Shown here one piece after another: positions 8,454 through 16,783 of a stretch of DNA of 64,000 nucleotides; the first letter of the stretch is position 1; the number at the start of each line of letters is the position of its first letter. The DNA comes from Myroides odoratimimus (lineage in GTDB: Bacteria; Bacteroidota; Bacteroidia; Flavobacteriales; Flavobacteriaceae): the NCBI RefSeq assembly GCF_001485415.1, contig NZ_BCMQ01000005.1:227931-291930 (forward strand), in the 5' to 3' direction. The position numbers were made by a program, and so were the translations under genes. Under the pieces are notes generated by a model. That model did not search any database and was not told the origin of the DNA. It was given only the letters and a program-made list of their open reading frames with translations.

Positions 8454-8783
8454 TTAGAGTTCATTTTTAATATTCAGTAGCGCTGTTTTGATTCCTTCTA
8501 GTTTCTGTATGATTTCGAAGTTATCCATAATGTCTTTTGCATTCTTCTTCATGTGTTCTTTAGCACCGTCTAGTGTGAATCCTCTTTCTTTCACTAAGTG
8601 ATAGATGAGCTGAAGATTTTGCACATCCTGAGGTGTGAACATTCGATTTCCTTTTGCATTCTTTCTAGGTTTGATAATGTCAAATTCTTTCTCCCAGAAT
8701 CGCAATAACGAAGCATTTACATCAAATGCCTTGGCAAGTTCGCCAATGCTATAGTATCGTTTATCAGGTAAGTTTAATTCCAT
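8454..8783 (-). CDS. MerR family transcriptional regulator
   Basis: A 109-residue protein with an N-terminal winged helix-turn-helix of the MerR type: YSIGELAKAFDVNASLLRFW (residues 11-30), EKEFDIIKPRKNAKGNRMF and a helix with IYHLVKERGFTLDGAKEHM. The C-terminus is a short coiled coil for dimerisation and has no effector-binding domain or cysteine cluster. Its ATG overlaps the stop codon of the M23 peptidase gene (TAATG), so the two are translationally coupled. It may regulate this operon; no target site could be assigned. Confidence 0.9.
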   Translation of the reverse strand: MELNLPDKRYYSIGELAKAFDVNASLLRFWEKEFDIIKPRKNAKGNRMFTPQDVQNLQLIYHLVKERGFTLDGAKEHMKKNAKDIMDNFEIIQKLEGIKTALLNIKNEL

Positions 8784-9760
8784 TAGTCAAGTGATTGGTT
8801 TTCTTGGTTAGCTTCTTGTGATAGAAGTTCAAATTCTTTAGCAGAGATTTCTCCGTAGTAGTAATTCAGTGGATTGACTACGTTCCCTTGGTAGTGTACC
8901 TCATAGTGTAAGTGAGGACCAGAGCTACGCCCAGTACTACCTACATATCCTATGATATCTCCACGTTTAACAGACTGTCCAGCTCGAGCTTGGTACTTGC
9001 TTAAGTGAGCGTACCTAGTTAGGTATCCATATCCGTGATCTATCTCGATTAGGTTACCATACCCAGATAGTTCGTTGTTAGCACGGATTACTTTACCGTC
9101 TCCAGTAGCGTATATCGGAGTACCTACCTCTGCAGAGAAGTCCATACCAGCGTGGAACTTCTTGATTTTAGTAAAGGGGTCACTACGATATCCGTATCCA
9201 GATGCCATTCTCTTTAGATCTTCATTCTTCACTGGCTGTATCGCAGGGATAGAAGATAAGAATTCTTCTTTCTTCTTGGCCAGTGCGATGATGTCATCTA
9301 AGGATTGGGACTGTATGGCTACTTGTTTCAGTAGTTGATCCATCTTCACATTCGTTTCTGTCAACAGCTTTTCGTTGTTAAGCCCTACGAATGATCTATA
9401 TCTATTAATACCTCCTAGGCCAGACTTGCGTTGTTCATCAGGGATAGGCGCGGTATTAAAGTAAGCTCTATAGATATCGTTATCTCGCACCTCTAATTCG
9501 TCTAGTACCTCTGTGATCAGGTCAAGTTTCTTGTTTAGAAGAGTATAGTTAGTTTTGAATTCTGCTATTTCTCTAGCTTGTTTCTTTTCTTTAGGAGTTT
9601 GTAGGATATCACTATTAATTAAAAAGATTAATCCAAGCACTCCAAAAATAGCTGCTGTTAGTAAAAACAAGAGTATATTACCTATCTGTCTAAACTTTTT
9701 AGGGCGTATTTTAAGGAACGCTAATTTTTCAGGGTCGTAATAATATTTTACCTTAGCCAT
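8783..9760 (-). CDS. M23 family metallopeptidase, membrane-anchored
   Basis: A 325-residue protein: cytoplasmic N-terminus, one membrane helix near residues 28-48, a coiled-coil region (about 60-175), then a LytM/M23 domain. The zinc site is visible as HAGMDF (first His and Asp) and the HLHYEV motif near residue 285, with GHGYGYLTRYAHLS in between. Such proteins cut peptidoglycan cross-bridges or, when degenerate, activate amidases; here the zinc ligands appear intact. It leads the operon continuing into merR, lemA and two TPM genes, diverging from alaS. Confidence 0.92.
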   Translation of the reverse strand: MAKVKYYYDPEKLAFLKIRPKKFRQIGNILLFLLTAAIFGVLGLIFLINSDILQTPKEKKQAREIAEFKTNYTLLNKKLDLITEVLDELEVRDNDIYRAYFNTAPIPDEQRKSGLGGINRYRSFVGLNNEKLLTETNVKMDQLLKQVAIQSQSLDDIIALAKKKEEFLSSIPAIQPVKNEDLKRMASGYGYRSDPFTKIKKFHAGMDFSAEVGTPIYATGDGKVIRANNELSGYGNLIEIDHGYGYLTRYAHLSKYQARAGQSVKRGDIIGYVGSTGRSSGPHLHYEVHYQGNVVNPLNYYYGEISAKEFELLSQEANQENQSLD

Positions 9761-9832
9761 ATTTTTAAAAAAACACTATTTTTGCACTATCTTTTTTGTA
9801 TCTTATAAGAAGTGCTGTCATTGGTTAGCTAA

Positions 9833-9840
9833 CAAATTTA
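9833..9840 (-). promoter_or_regulatory. -7 promoter element of the M23-led operon
   Basis: On the minus strand the sequence is TAAATTTG, matching TAnnTTTG, 72 bases before the M23 start. A plus-strand TATTTTTG at 9776 could serve alaS but is about 200 bases from its start, so the alaS promoter remains unassigned. Confidence 0.5.
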
Positions 9841-9984
9841 AAAAATGTTTTCGTTATAATGATAGTTTAAGTGCCAAAGAGAATAAAATAAAAGCTAGTT
9901 ATTCGTTAATTTATAATATGTTTAACAACTAACCGAATAACTTAATAATAAGAATATAAAAGAATAAATTAGTTTCCAAAGGAT

Positions 9985-12612
9985 ATGAAATCACAAGAAA
10001 TTCGTCAGAAGTTTTTAAACTTTTTTGAAGAAAGAGGTCACATGGTAGTGCCTTCTGCTCCGATCGTTCTTAAAGACGATCCAACTTTAATGTTTAATAA
10101 CTCTGGGATGGCCCAGTTTAAAGAGTATTTCTTAGGAAACGCCAAGCCTAAAAGTAACCGTATCACTGATACACAGAAGTGTCTTCGCGTGTCTGGTAAG
10201 CACAATGACTTAGAAGAGGTAGGTATCGATACATACCACCACACAATGTTCGAGATGCTAGGGAACTGGAGTTTCGGAGATTACTTTAAGAAAGAAGCTA
10301 TCAATTGGGCTTGGGAATTATTGACTGAAGTTTATAACATCCCTAAAGATATTTTATACGTTACTGTATTTGAAGGTAGCGAAGAGGAGAACGTTCCTTT
10401 TGACCAAGAAGCTTATGATATTTGGAGTACCCTAATCGGCAAGGATCGTATCCTGATGGGGAATAAGAAAGATAACTTCTGGGAAATGGGAGATCAAGGA
10501 CCTTGTGGACCATGTACTGAGATACACGTAGATATCCGTAGTGCTGAGGAGAAGGCAAAGATAGCGGGTAGAGAATTAGTGAATGGAGATCATCCACAGG
10601 TAGTAGAGATCTGGAATAACGTATTTATGGAGTTTAACCGTAAAGCGGATGGTTCGCTAGAGAAGTTACCTGCTCAGCACGTAGATACAGGTATGGGGTT
10701 TGAGCGTCTATGTATGGTGCTTCAAGGAGTACAGTCTAACTATGACACAGATGTATTCTCTCCACTTATCGCTAAAGTATCTGAGCTAACAGGTGGTAAA
10801 TACACAATGAAAGCAAAAGATGATGAGGAAGAGAAGATTAATATCGCTATCCGCGTTATCGTTGACCACGTAAGAGCAGTTGCCTTTGCTATTGCAGATG
10901 GGCAGTTGCCTTCTAACAATGGAGCAGGGTATGTGATCCGTCGTATCTTACGTCGTGCTATTCGCTATGCATTTACGTTCTTAGATAAGAAAGAACCATT
11001 CATCTATGAGTTAGTAGAGGTGTTAAGTACACAGATGGGAGCATTCTTCCCAGAAATCACTAGTCAAAAAGAATTAGTGAAAAACGTGATTAAAGAAGAA
11101 GAAACTTCTTTCTTAAGAACGTTAGAGCAAGGGTTACATTTATTAGACAATGTGATCAAACAAACAGAAGGTAAAGTAGTATCAGGAGTGAAGGCTTTTG
11201 AACTATACGATACTTTTGGTTTCCCTATTGACTTGACAGCGCTTATCCTTAGAGAGAAAGGGTATGAACTAGACGAAGCTGGTTTTGACGCAGCAATGTT
11301 AGAACAAAAAACACGTTCTCGTGCGGCTTCAGAAGTATCTACTGATGACTGGACTGTGTTAGTGTCAGGAAATGTAGAGCAGTTCGTAGGATATGATCAG
11401 TTAGAGAATGAAGTGAAGATCACTCGTTATAGAAAGATTGACAGTAAAAAAGATGGTAAGTTATTCCAAATCGTGTTAGATTCTACTCCATTCTATCCAG
11501 AAGGAGGAGGACAGGTAGGAGATACTGGAATATTAGTATCTGCTAATGACACTATCCAAGTAATCGATACGAAAAAAGAGAATAACTTAATATTACATAT
11601 CGTAAGAGAGCTTCCTGCTAATGTAGAAGGAACTCTAGTAGCGAAGGTAGATGTAGAAGCGCGTAAGCAATCTATGGCTAACCACTCTGCTACTCACTTA
11701 CTACACCAAGCATTGCGCACTATCTTAGGTACTCACGTAGAACAAAAAGGTTCGTTAGTGGCTCCTACGCACTTGCGCTTTGACTTCTCTCACTTCTCTA
11801 AAGTGACAGAAGAAGAGTTAGCACAAGTAGAGGTATTCGTGAATGATAGAATTCACGATCACTTGCCATTAGTAGAGCGCAGAAGTATACCGATGGCTCA
11901 GGCTATTGCTGAAGGTGCTATGGCATTATTCGGTGAAAAATACGGTGATGAGGTACGTGCTATTAAGTTTGGAGAGAGTATGGAGCTATGTGGAGGTACT
12001 CACGTAGGAAATACAAGTGATATCTGGCAGTTCAAGATCGTAAGTGAAGGAGCTGTAGCTGCTGGTATTCGTCGTATTGAGGCGATTACGAATAAAGCTG
12101 CTCGTCAGTTCTACGTAGAACAAGAAGATACATTAAAAGAGCTTAAAGCAGTATTAAAGAATCCACAAGATACCTTAAAAGCGGTAGTATCTCTTCAAGA
12201 TGAGAATGCTAAACTTAAAAAACAAGTAGAGCAATTATTAAAAGAGAAAGCAAAGAACCTAAAAGGAGACTTAAAAGGTCAAATCCAAGAGGTAAACGGT
12301 ATCTCTTTCTTAGCTGTAGAAGTGGACTTAGATGCTGCTGGAGCAAAGGACCTTGCGTATGAGTTAGGTAATGAGTTCTCTAATCTATATGTACTGCTTG
12401 GTAGTGTAGCGAATGATAAGCCAATGCTGACTTGTTATGTATCTAAAGATATAGTAGAGAGCAAAGGTCTTAATGCAGGTACTATCGTACGTGAGTTAGG
12501 TAAACACATCCAAGGTGGTGGTGGTGGACAAGCGTTCTTCGCTACAGCAGGAGGTAAGAACCCAGCAGGTATGGCAGACGCTATCGCTCACGCAAAAGAT
12601 TATTTGAAATAG
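9985..12612 (+). CDS. alaS: Alanine--tRNA ligase
   Basis: An 875-residue class II synthetase that charges tRNA-Ala. The N-terminal aminoacylation core begins with [20 protein letters not shown] and contains motif 2 ([20 protein letters not shown]). The editing domain carries the zinc-site motifs HSATHLLH (about residue 571) and CGGTH (about 669). The C-terminal part has the oligomerisation domain and the glycine-rich [15 protein letters not shown] that defines the DHHA1 C-Ala domain. Length and motif order are normal. The gene is single, with 224 bases to the divergent M23 operon and a perfect-palindrome terminator after it. Confidence 0.98.
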   Translation: MKSQEIRQKFLNFFEERGHMVVPSAPIVLKDDPTLMFNNSGMAQFKEYFLGNAKPKSNRITDTQKCLRVSGKHNDLEEVGIDTYHHTMFEMLGNWSFGDYFKKEAINWAWELLTEVYNIPKDILYVTVFEGSEEENVPFDQEAYDIWSTLIGKDRILMGNKKDNFWEMGDQGPCGPCTEIHVDIRSAEEKAKIAGRELVNGDHPQVVEIWNNVFMEFNRKADGSLEKLPAQHVDTGMGFERLCMVLQGVQSNYDTDVFSPLIAKVSELTGGKYTMKAKDDEEEKINIAIRVIVDHVRAVAFAIADGQLPSNNGAGYVIRRILRRAIRYAFTFLDKKEPFIYELVEVLSTQMGAFFPEITSQKELVKNVIKEEETSFLRTLEQGLHLLDNVIKQTEGKVVSGVKAFELYDTFGFPIDLTALILREKGYELDEAGFDAAMLEQKTRSRAASEVSTDDWTVLVSGNVEQFVGYDQLENEVKITRYRKIDSKKDGKLFQIVLDSTPFYPEGGGQVGDTGILVSANDTIQVIDTKKENNLILHIVRELPANVEGTLVAKVDVEARKQSMANHSATHLLHQALRTILGTHVEQKGSLVAPTHLRFDFSHFSKVTEEELAQVEVFVNDRIHDHLPLVERRSIPMAQAIAEGAMALFGEKYGDEVRAIKFGESMELCGGTHVGNTSDIWQFKIVSEGAVAAGIRRIEAITNKAARQFYVEQEDTLKELKAVLKNPQDTLKAVVSLQDENAKLKKQVEQLLKEKAKNLKGDLKGQIQEVNGISFLAVEVDLDAAGAKDLAYELGNEFSNLYVLLGSVANDKPMLTCYVSKDIVESKGLNAGTIVRELGKHIQGGGGGQAFFATAGGKNPAGMADAIAHAKDYLK

Positions 12613-12637
12613 TATTATATTTGTAATAATAATAGAT

Positions 12638-12670
12638 AAAAAAAGATTCTCATATGAGAATCTTTTTTTT
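12638..12670 (+). terminator. Palindromic terminator of alaS
   Basis: A-run, GATTCTCATATGAGAATC palindrome and T-run. The minimal loop lies in the central CATATG. It is symmetrical, but no minus-strand gene ends here. Confidence 0.85.
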
Positions 12671-12690
12671 GTTCAAGAGTTCATCAGATT

Positions 12691-13647
12691 ATGAAGTTTA
12701 GTACAGTAGTGCCTACTAAGGTAGCAAAGGATAGAATTAAATACGAGCATAAGATCTTATCTATGGGATCTTGTTTTGCTGTGAATATAAGTGATAAGCT
12801 AAAAGAGTATCAGTTCCAAAGTGTGGTGAATCCATTCGGTATTCTGTTTCACCCTATCGCGATAGAGCGCATATTAGAGTATGCGGTGAAAGGGCATGAA
12901 TTTACAAGTGCAGATGTGTTCTGTCATAACGAGGTGTGGAGTAGCTTTATCGCACATTCTGATTTGAATGAATTAGAAGAAGAAGATATCGTGACGAAGC
13001 TGAATGTAAAGTTGTTTGACTTACAGGTAGCTTTAAAAGAGAGCTCGTTTATGTATATCACTTTAGGAACAGCTTGGGTATATGAGCATATCGAGAGTGG
13101 AATGGTTGTTGCCAATTGTCATAAGGTAGCGCAGAGTAATTTCAAAAAGAGGTTATTAAGTACTGAAGAAGTGAAGGTTAGCTTGTCTAAAATTATTACA
13201 TTAGTACAAGCTATTAATCCGGATATACAGATTGTGTTTACGGTGTCTCCAGTGAGACATTTTAAAGATGGTATAGTAGAGAATCAGAGAAGTAAGTCAG
13301 TATTATTTACTGCCTTACACGATGTGTTAGATCAGCAAAGTGGAGATAAAATTAGTTACTTCCCTTCTTATGAGATTGTAATGGATGAGCTAAGAGATTA
13401 TCGCTTTTATAAAGCTGATATGTTACATCCAAATGAGTTGGCGATAGATTATATCTGGGAGCGCTTTGTGACGACTTGGATTCATCCTGATATGTATCCG
13501 ATTATGCATAAAGTAGATGAGGTGCAAAAAGGATTGAACCATAGACCTTTTAACCCTACTGCAGAACAGCACTTAGCTTTCTTAGATACATTGGTAGCCA
13601 AGATAGATTACTTATTAGAGAAATATCCATTTATGAACTTTAGATAG
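12691..13647 (+). CDS. GSCFA domain protein
   Basis: A 318-residue protein with the motif that names the family at residues 27-31 (SMGSCFAVNIS), followed by VVNPFGILFHP, YITLGTAWVYE, VFTVSPVRHFKDG and LHPNELAIDYIWERF. The arrangement (Ser near GSCFA, a late Asp-x-x-His-like DMLHPN) resembles SGNH/GDSL hydrolases, so an esterase or acetyl-transfer role is plausible. No signal peptide is seen. It is followed after two bases by a DUF4230 protein, implying an operon. The biological substrate is unknown. Confidence 0.88.
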   Translation: MKFSTVVPTKVAKDRIKYEHKILSMGSCFAVNISDKLKEYQFQSVVNPFGILFHPIAIERILEYAVKGHEFTSADVFCHNEVWSSFIAHSDLNELEEEDIVTKLNVKLFDLQVALKESSFMYITLGTAWVYEHIESGMVVANCHKVAQSNFKKRLLSTEEVKVSLSKIITLVQAINPDIQIVFTVSPVRHFKDGIVENQRSKSVLFTALHDVLDQQSGDKISYFPSYEIVMDELRDYRFYKADMLHPNELAIDYIWERFVTTWIHPDMYPIMHKVDEVQKGLNHRPFNPTAEQHLAFLDTLVAKIDYLLEKYPFMNFR

Positions 13648-13649
13648 TT

Positions 13650-14282
13650 ATGAGAAAGTTATTGCGCGTACTCTTCGGTATATTTATAGTGCTCTTCTTT
13701 ATGTTTGCAGGAGTTGTTTTGTATAACAGCTTTGTGAAGGGGGATAAAGATGATATGCAATACAATACAGCTCTAATCCAAGAGCAGTTAAAAAACGTGA
13801 GTAAACTAGTCGTGACAGAAGCTACTTTCTCACAAGTAATGACGTATAAGGATCAGCAGAAATACTTTTTAAATATGCTTTCTTTTGATAAAAAGGCTGT
13901 GGTTATTATTAATGCAAAGGCTACAGTGTCTTATGATTTGAGTCAACTGCAATATCAGATCGATGAGAAGAATAAGGTAGTGCAATTAATATATATACCA
14001 GAAGCAGAAGTTAATATATATCCTGACTATAAAATACTAGATGTAGAACAGAGTACTTTCAACCCTTTTAAAGGTGATGACTACAATAAGATTAATGCAA
14101 AAGTGAAGAAAGACTTAGAAGATAAAATAGAAAAGTCCACTTTAAAATCGAATGCGGAGAATCGACTTATAAGTGAACTTTCTAAAATATTAATAGTTAC
14201 CAATACTCTAGGTTGGAAACTAGAGTATCAAGGTAACGTTATTCAAAGTGATAAAGATTTGGTATTAGATATAGCTTTATAA
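13650..14282 (+). CDS. DUF4230 domain-containing membrane-anchored protein
   Basis: A 210-residue protein with one N-terminal membrane helix (about residues 4-28) and an extracytoplasmic domain of the DUF4230 type (VSKLVVTEATFSQVMTYKDQ, KAVVIINAKATVSYDL, IYIPEAEVNIYPDYKIL). The function of the family is not known. Its last six bases overlap the 3' end of the convergent hydroxylase gene, so both genes end without a terminator between them; the two transcripts would be complementary at their tails. Confidence 0.85.
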   Translation: MRKLLRVLFGIFIVLFFMFAGVVLYNSFVKGDKDDMQYNTALIQEQLKNVSKLVVTEATFSQVMTYKDQQKYFLNMLSFDKKAVVIINAKATVSYDLSQLQYQIDEKNKVVQLIYIPEAEVNIYPDYKILDVEQSTFNPFKGDDYNKINAKVKKDLEDKIEKSTLKSNAENRLISELSKILIVTNTLGWKLEYQGNVIQSDKDLVLDIAL

Positions 14283-16028
14283 GCTTTTTAGAATAATATC
14301 TATACCGTCTTTGATTAAATGAGCTACTTCAGGTCTGTTTGTTTGAACAGATTTAAGGTGGCTCATTGCTTTTTCAGCTAATACTGTATTTGAAGCTTTT
14401 TTAGCTAATTCCAGTATTTCTACTGTAAGTAACCAATCAGAAGGGTATTCGTTGATTAGAACATCTAGTACGTTGTTTAAATCAGTTGTTTTACTCTCTT
14501 CTCTCATGGCTCTAACTTCTTGGTAGAAGTTTTCAAGCTTTATTTTACTCTCGTCTCTTTTTGCTTTTATTGTTTGGCTAGAAGGAACATGATTGATTAG
14601 ATCAAAACTGTGGTAGTCAGCAGGTCCTGAGAAAGCAGAAATCACATGAGCACCAACAGCCATATCATAAGTCCCCCATTCTGGTTGGAATAGTACTTCA
14701 TCATTGTGCTTCACTGTACAGTCACTAAAACTAATCAGAATAATCTTACCATGTATATTGCGAATACCCGTGATATTAGTTCCAGATACAGTGATCCCTC
14801 CTTCGAACTCTAGAGTTACTGGCTTGCCTTCATATAAGTTATAAGCTTTTAGATCTCTAGGGCTCATGTCTTCTATAGCAAGGTTGATTCCCTTTAAACG
14901 ACCTAATGCAGTACCAAAACCATGTGGATGAGTCTCTGTGCCGTGTCCTACTAATTCTTTCTCTCTATAAGACAAAGCTGTTTTGCCTGTTGTCTGTACA
15001 TAAGCAGGTGTGCCTTCGTGTTCGATTACACGTGTAAATACACCTGATATCTGTAGACCTGTATTCAGTTCTATCGTACCTAAGGCTTTAGAGTCTATTA
15101 GTTTGTTTATTCCCATTAAGCCTCCTTTTCTTAAAGCCATCTTATTTGCAAACTCTTCTAATACTTCACTTAGATAAGCAAAGTCAGGAGTTACATATAA
15201 CTGAGGTTGAGGTTTAGTGATATCAAAGCCTTGGTATGCAGCTTCTATGCTGTAAGGAAGTTTTTTTACATTATCAGTCATACACCATGCACTCTCTCCG
15301 ATAGAAGATAGTAAGCCTGCTCCGTATATCTTAGGGTTATCCGTAGTACCGATTAATCCATACTCTACTGTCCACCAGTGAAGATTACGGATAAGTGCCA
15401 TCTCAGAAGGTTCTTCTGTTATACCTTGTAAATAATCTACCTGCTCTTCTGCCTTTTTGATTTCTTCAGGGTCTACACCCTCAGCCTCTTTTAAGATAGA
15501 CAGTAAGCGGATAGCTTCATATATCTCATAGTCTCTGCCAGAAGAAATAGCCTTACAGCCTATCTCTCCGAAGCGTCTCAGATACTCAGCATACTCAGGG
15601 TTAGCGATAATAGGAGCATGTCCTGCCCCTTCGTGTATAATGTCTGGTGCAGGTGTGTATTCTATATTTTCTAATTGTCTAATATCTGATGCAATAACAA
15701 GTACTTTATACGCCTGAAACTCCATAAAGGCATTCGGTGGTATAAAGCCATCTACTGCTACAGCAGCCCAACCAATTTCTTTTAATATTCTATTCATCCC
15801 ATACATACTAGGGATACTTTCTATAGAAATACCTGTTTTAGCTAGACCGTCAAGATATGATTCGTGAGCAACTTTAGATAGATAATCAACATTTTTACGC
15901 ATAACGTATCGCCACACAGCTTGATTAATAGGTGTATAATCCTGATAACTCTGTGGTTTGATAAATTGTTTTAAATGCTGTGGCAATCTTTCGATCAAGT
16001 CGTTACTTTCATATTCTTGTGTTTTCAT
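14277..16028 (-). CDS. Aromatic amino acid hydroxylase with long C-terminal extension
   Basis: A 583-residue protein. The first 350 or so residues are a pterin-dependent aromatic amino acid hydroxylase domain: the iron ligands are visible in IIHEGAGHAPII (two His, about residues 126 and 131) and EYLRRFGEIG (Glu, about 171), plus EPSEMALIRNLHWWTVEYGL. It should hydroxylate phenylalanine or a related ring using tetrahydropterin, O2 and Fe(II). Monofunctional bacterial PheH is about 260-300 residues, so the remaining 230 residues are an added module (VTVSG-type beta segments, then helices) without a recognised family. Annotated relatives in Flavobacteriia have similar length. Substrate remains inferred. 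Confidence 0.88.
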   Translation of the reverse strand: MKTQEYESNDLIERLPQHLKQFIKPQSYQDYTPINQAVWRYVMRKNVDYLSKVAHESYLDGLAKTGISIESIPSMYGMNRILKEIGWAAVAVDGFIPPNAFMEFQAYKVLVIASDIRQLENIEYTPAPDIIHEGAGHAPIIANPEYAEYLRRFGEIGCKAISSGRDYEIYEAIRLLSILKEAEGVDPEEIKKAEEQVDYLQGITEEPSEMALIRNLHWWTVEYGLIGTTDNPKIYGAGLLSSIGESAWCMTDNVKKLPYSIEAAYQGFDITKPQPQLYVTPDFAYLSEVLEEFANKMALRKGGLMGINKLIDSKALGTIELNTGLQISGVFTRVIEHEGTPAYVQTTGKTALSYREKELVGHGTETHPHGFGTALGRLKGINLAIEDMSPRDLKAYNLYEGKPVTLEFEGGITVSGTNITGIRNIHGKIILISFSDCTVKHNDEVLFQPEWGTYDMAVGAHVISAFSGPADYHSFDLINHVPSSQTIKAKRDESKIKLENFYQEVRAMREESKTTDLNNVLDVLINEYPSDWLLTVEILELAKKASNTVLAEKAMSHLKSVQTNRPEVAHLIKDGIDIILKSL

Positions 16029-16144
16029 AAATGAAATTTGTTATTGTTTGTCGTAAATATAATAAAAACAATGGACGATAGGCACTCAGAATACCCTATT
16101 ATTGTGTTTTTAGTCGAATCATTAAGAGAATTCTTTGGAAAAGT

Positions 16145-16184
16145 ATAAAAGAACAGAGGCTCTCCTTTAAGGGAAAGCCTCTGT
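16145..16184 (-). terminator. Terminator of the hutU-DUF4136 unit
   Basis: ACAGAGGCT (16153-16161) and AGCCTCTGT (16176-16184) pair perfectly; the minus-strand 3' side runs into a T-rich stretch. Confidence 0.75.
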
Positions 16185-16205
16185 GTATATCATCTATAGG
16201 AAGAA

Positions 16206-16763
16206 TTATTTCTTCTCTAGCGTAGGAGGGAACTTAGTTAATATCTTTTCGATAAACTCATGTATTCTCTCTTCTTTTTTCTCTGGAGTAGGTGCATTGT
16301 CTAGGTATCCTGTTCCTATTCCTTGCCAGATTAAGGCTTTTTTCTTTGTGTCTAGAACGTCTATATAAAGTGTCCCCTCTATAGAAGTAGACACTGTCGT
16401 ATTATTAGGTCCCCAATATGGTCCCCATCCCCAACCGTAGTATCCGTAAGGAGAATAGAAGTTGTTATGGGTAGTCACATTGACTTGTTTTGACGCTTTA
16501 GTGAAAATATTAATAACAAAATCAGGATTGCTACTAGCTTTTGTAAAACCTTTTGCTGTAAGATTACTATCAATAGCAGTTAGAATTCTCTTCTTGTCTA
16601 AGTCATTAATCGTTGCTTGATCAATACCTTCTTTAAAGAAAGCATACGTTTTGTATTGTTCGAAGTCCACAGCTTTATCATAATCTGCTGTTACTTTAAC
16701 GCTACTACATGATGCTATAAATAACATCAATAGAGCTAGTGGTAATAATTTAATAGCTTTCAT
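16206..16763 (-). CDS. DUF4136 lipoprotein
   Basis: A 185-residue lipoprotein. The signal peptide ends in a lipobox (LFIASC, Cys at residue 19), followed by the DUF4136 pattern: YDKAVDFEQYKTYAF near residue 28, a central Gly/Tyr/Trp-rich stretch (YSPYGYYGWGWGPYWG) and GTLYIDVLDTKKKALIWQG. Family function is unknown; members are outer-membrane or periplasmic lipoproteins. It lies 20 bases after the urocanate hydratase stop codon in the same direction, so it may be co-transcribed, though no functional link is known. Confidence 0.88.
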   Translation of the reverse strand: MKAIKLLPLALLMLFIASCSSVKVTADYDKAVDFEQYKTYAFFKEGIDQATINDLDKKRILTAIDSNLTAKGFTKASSNPDFVINIFTKASKQVNVTTHNNFYSPYGYYGWGWGPYWGPNNTTVSTSIEGTLYIDVLDTKKKALIWQGIGTGYLDNAPTPEKKEERIHEFIEKILTKFPPTLEKK

Positions 16764-16783
16764 GAGTGAAATTGTTTTAATTG

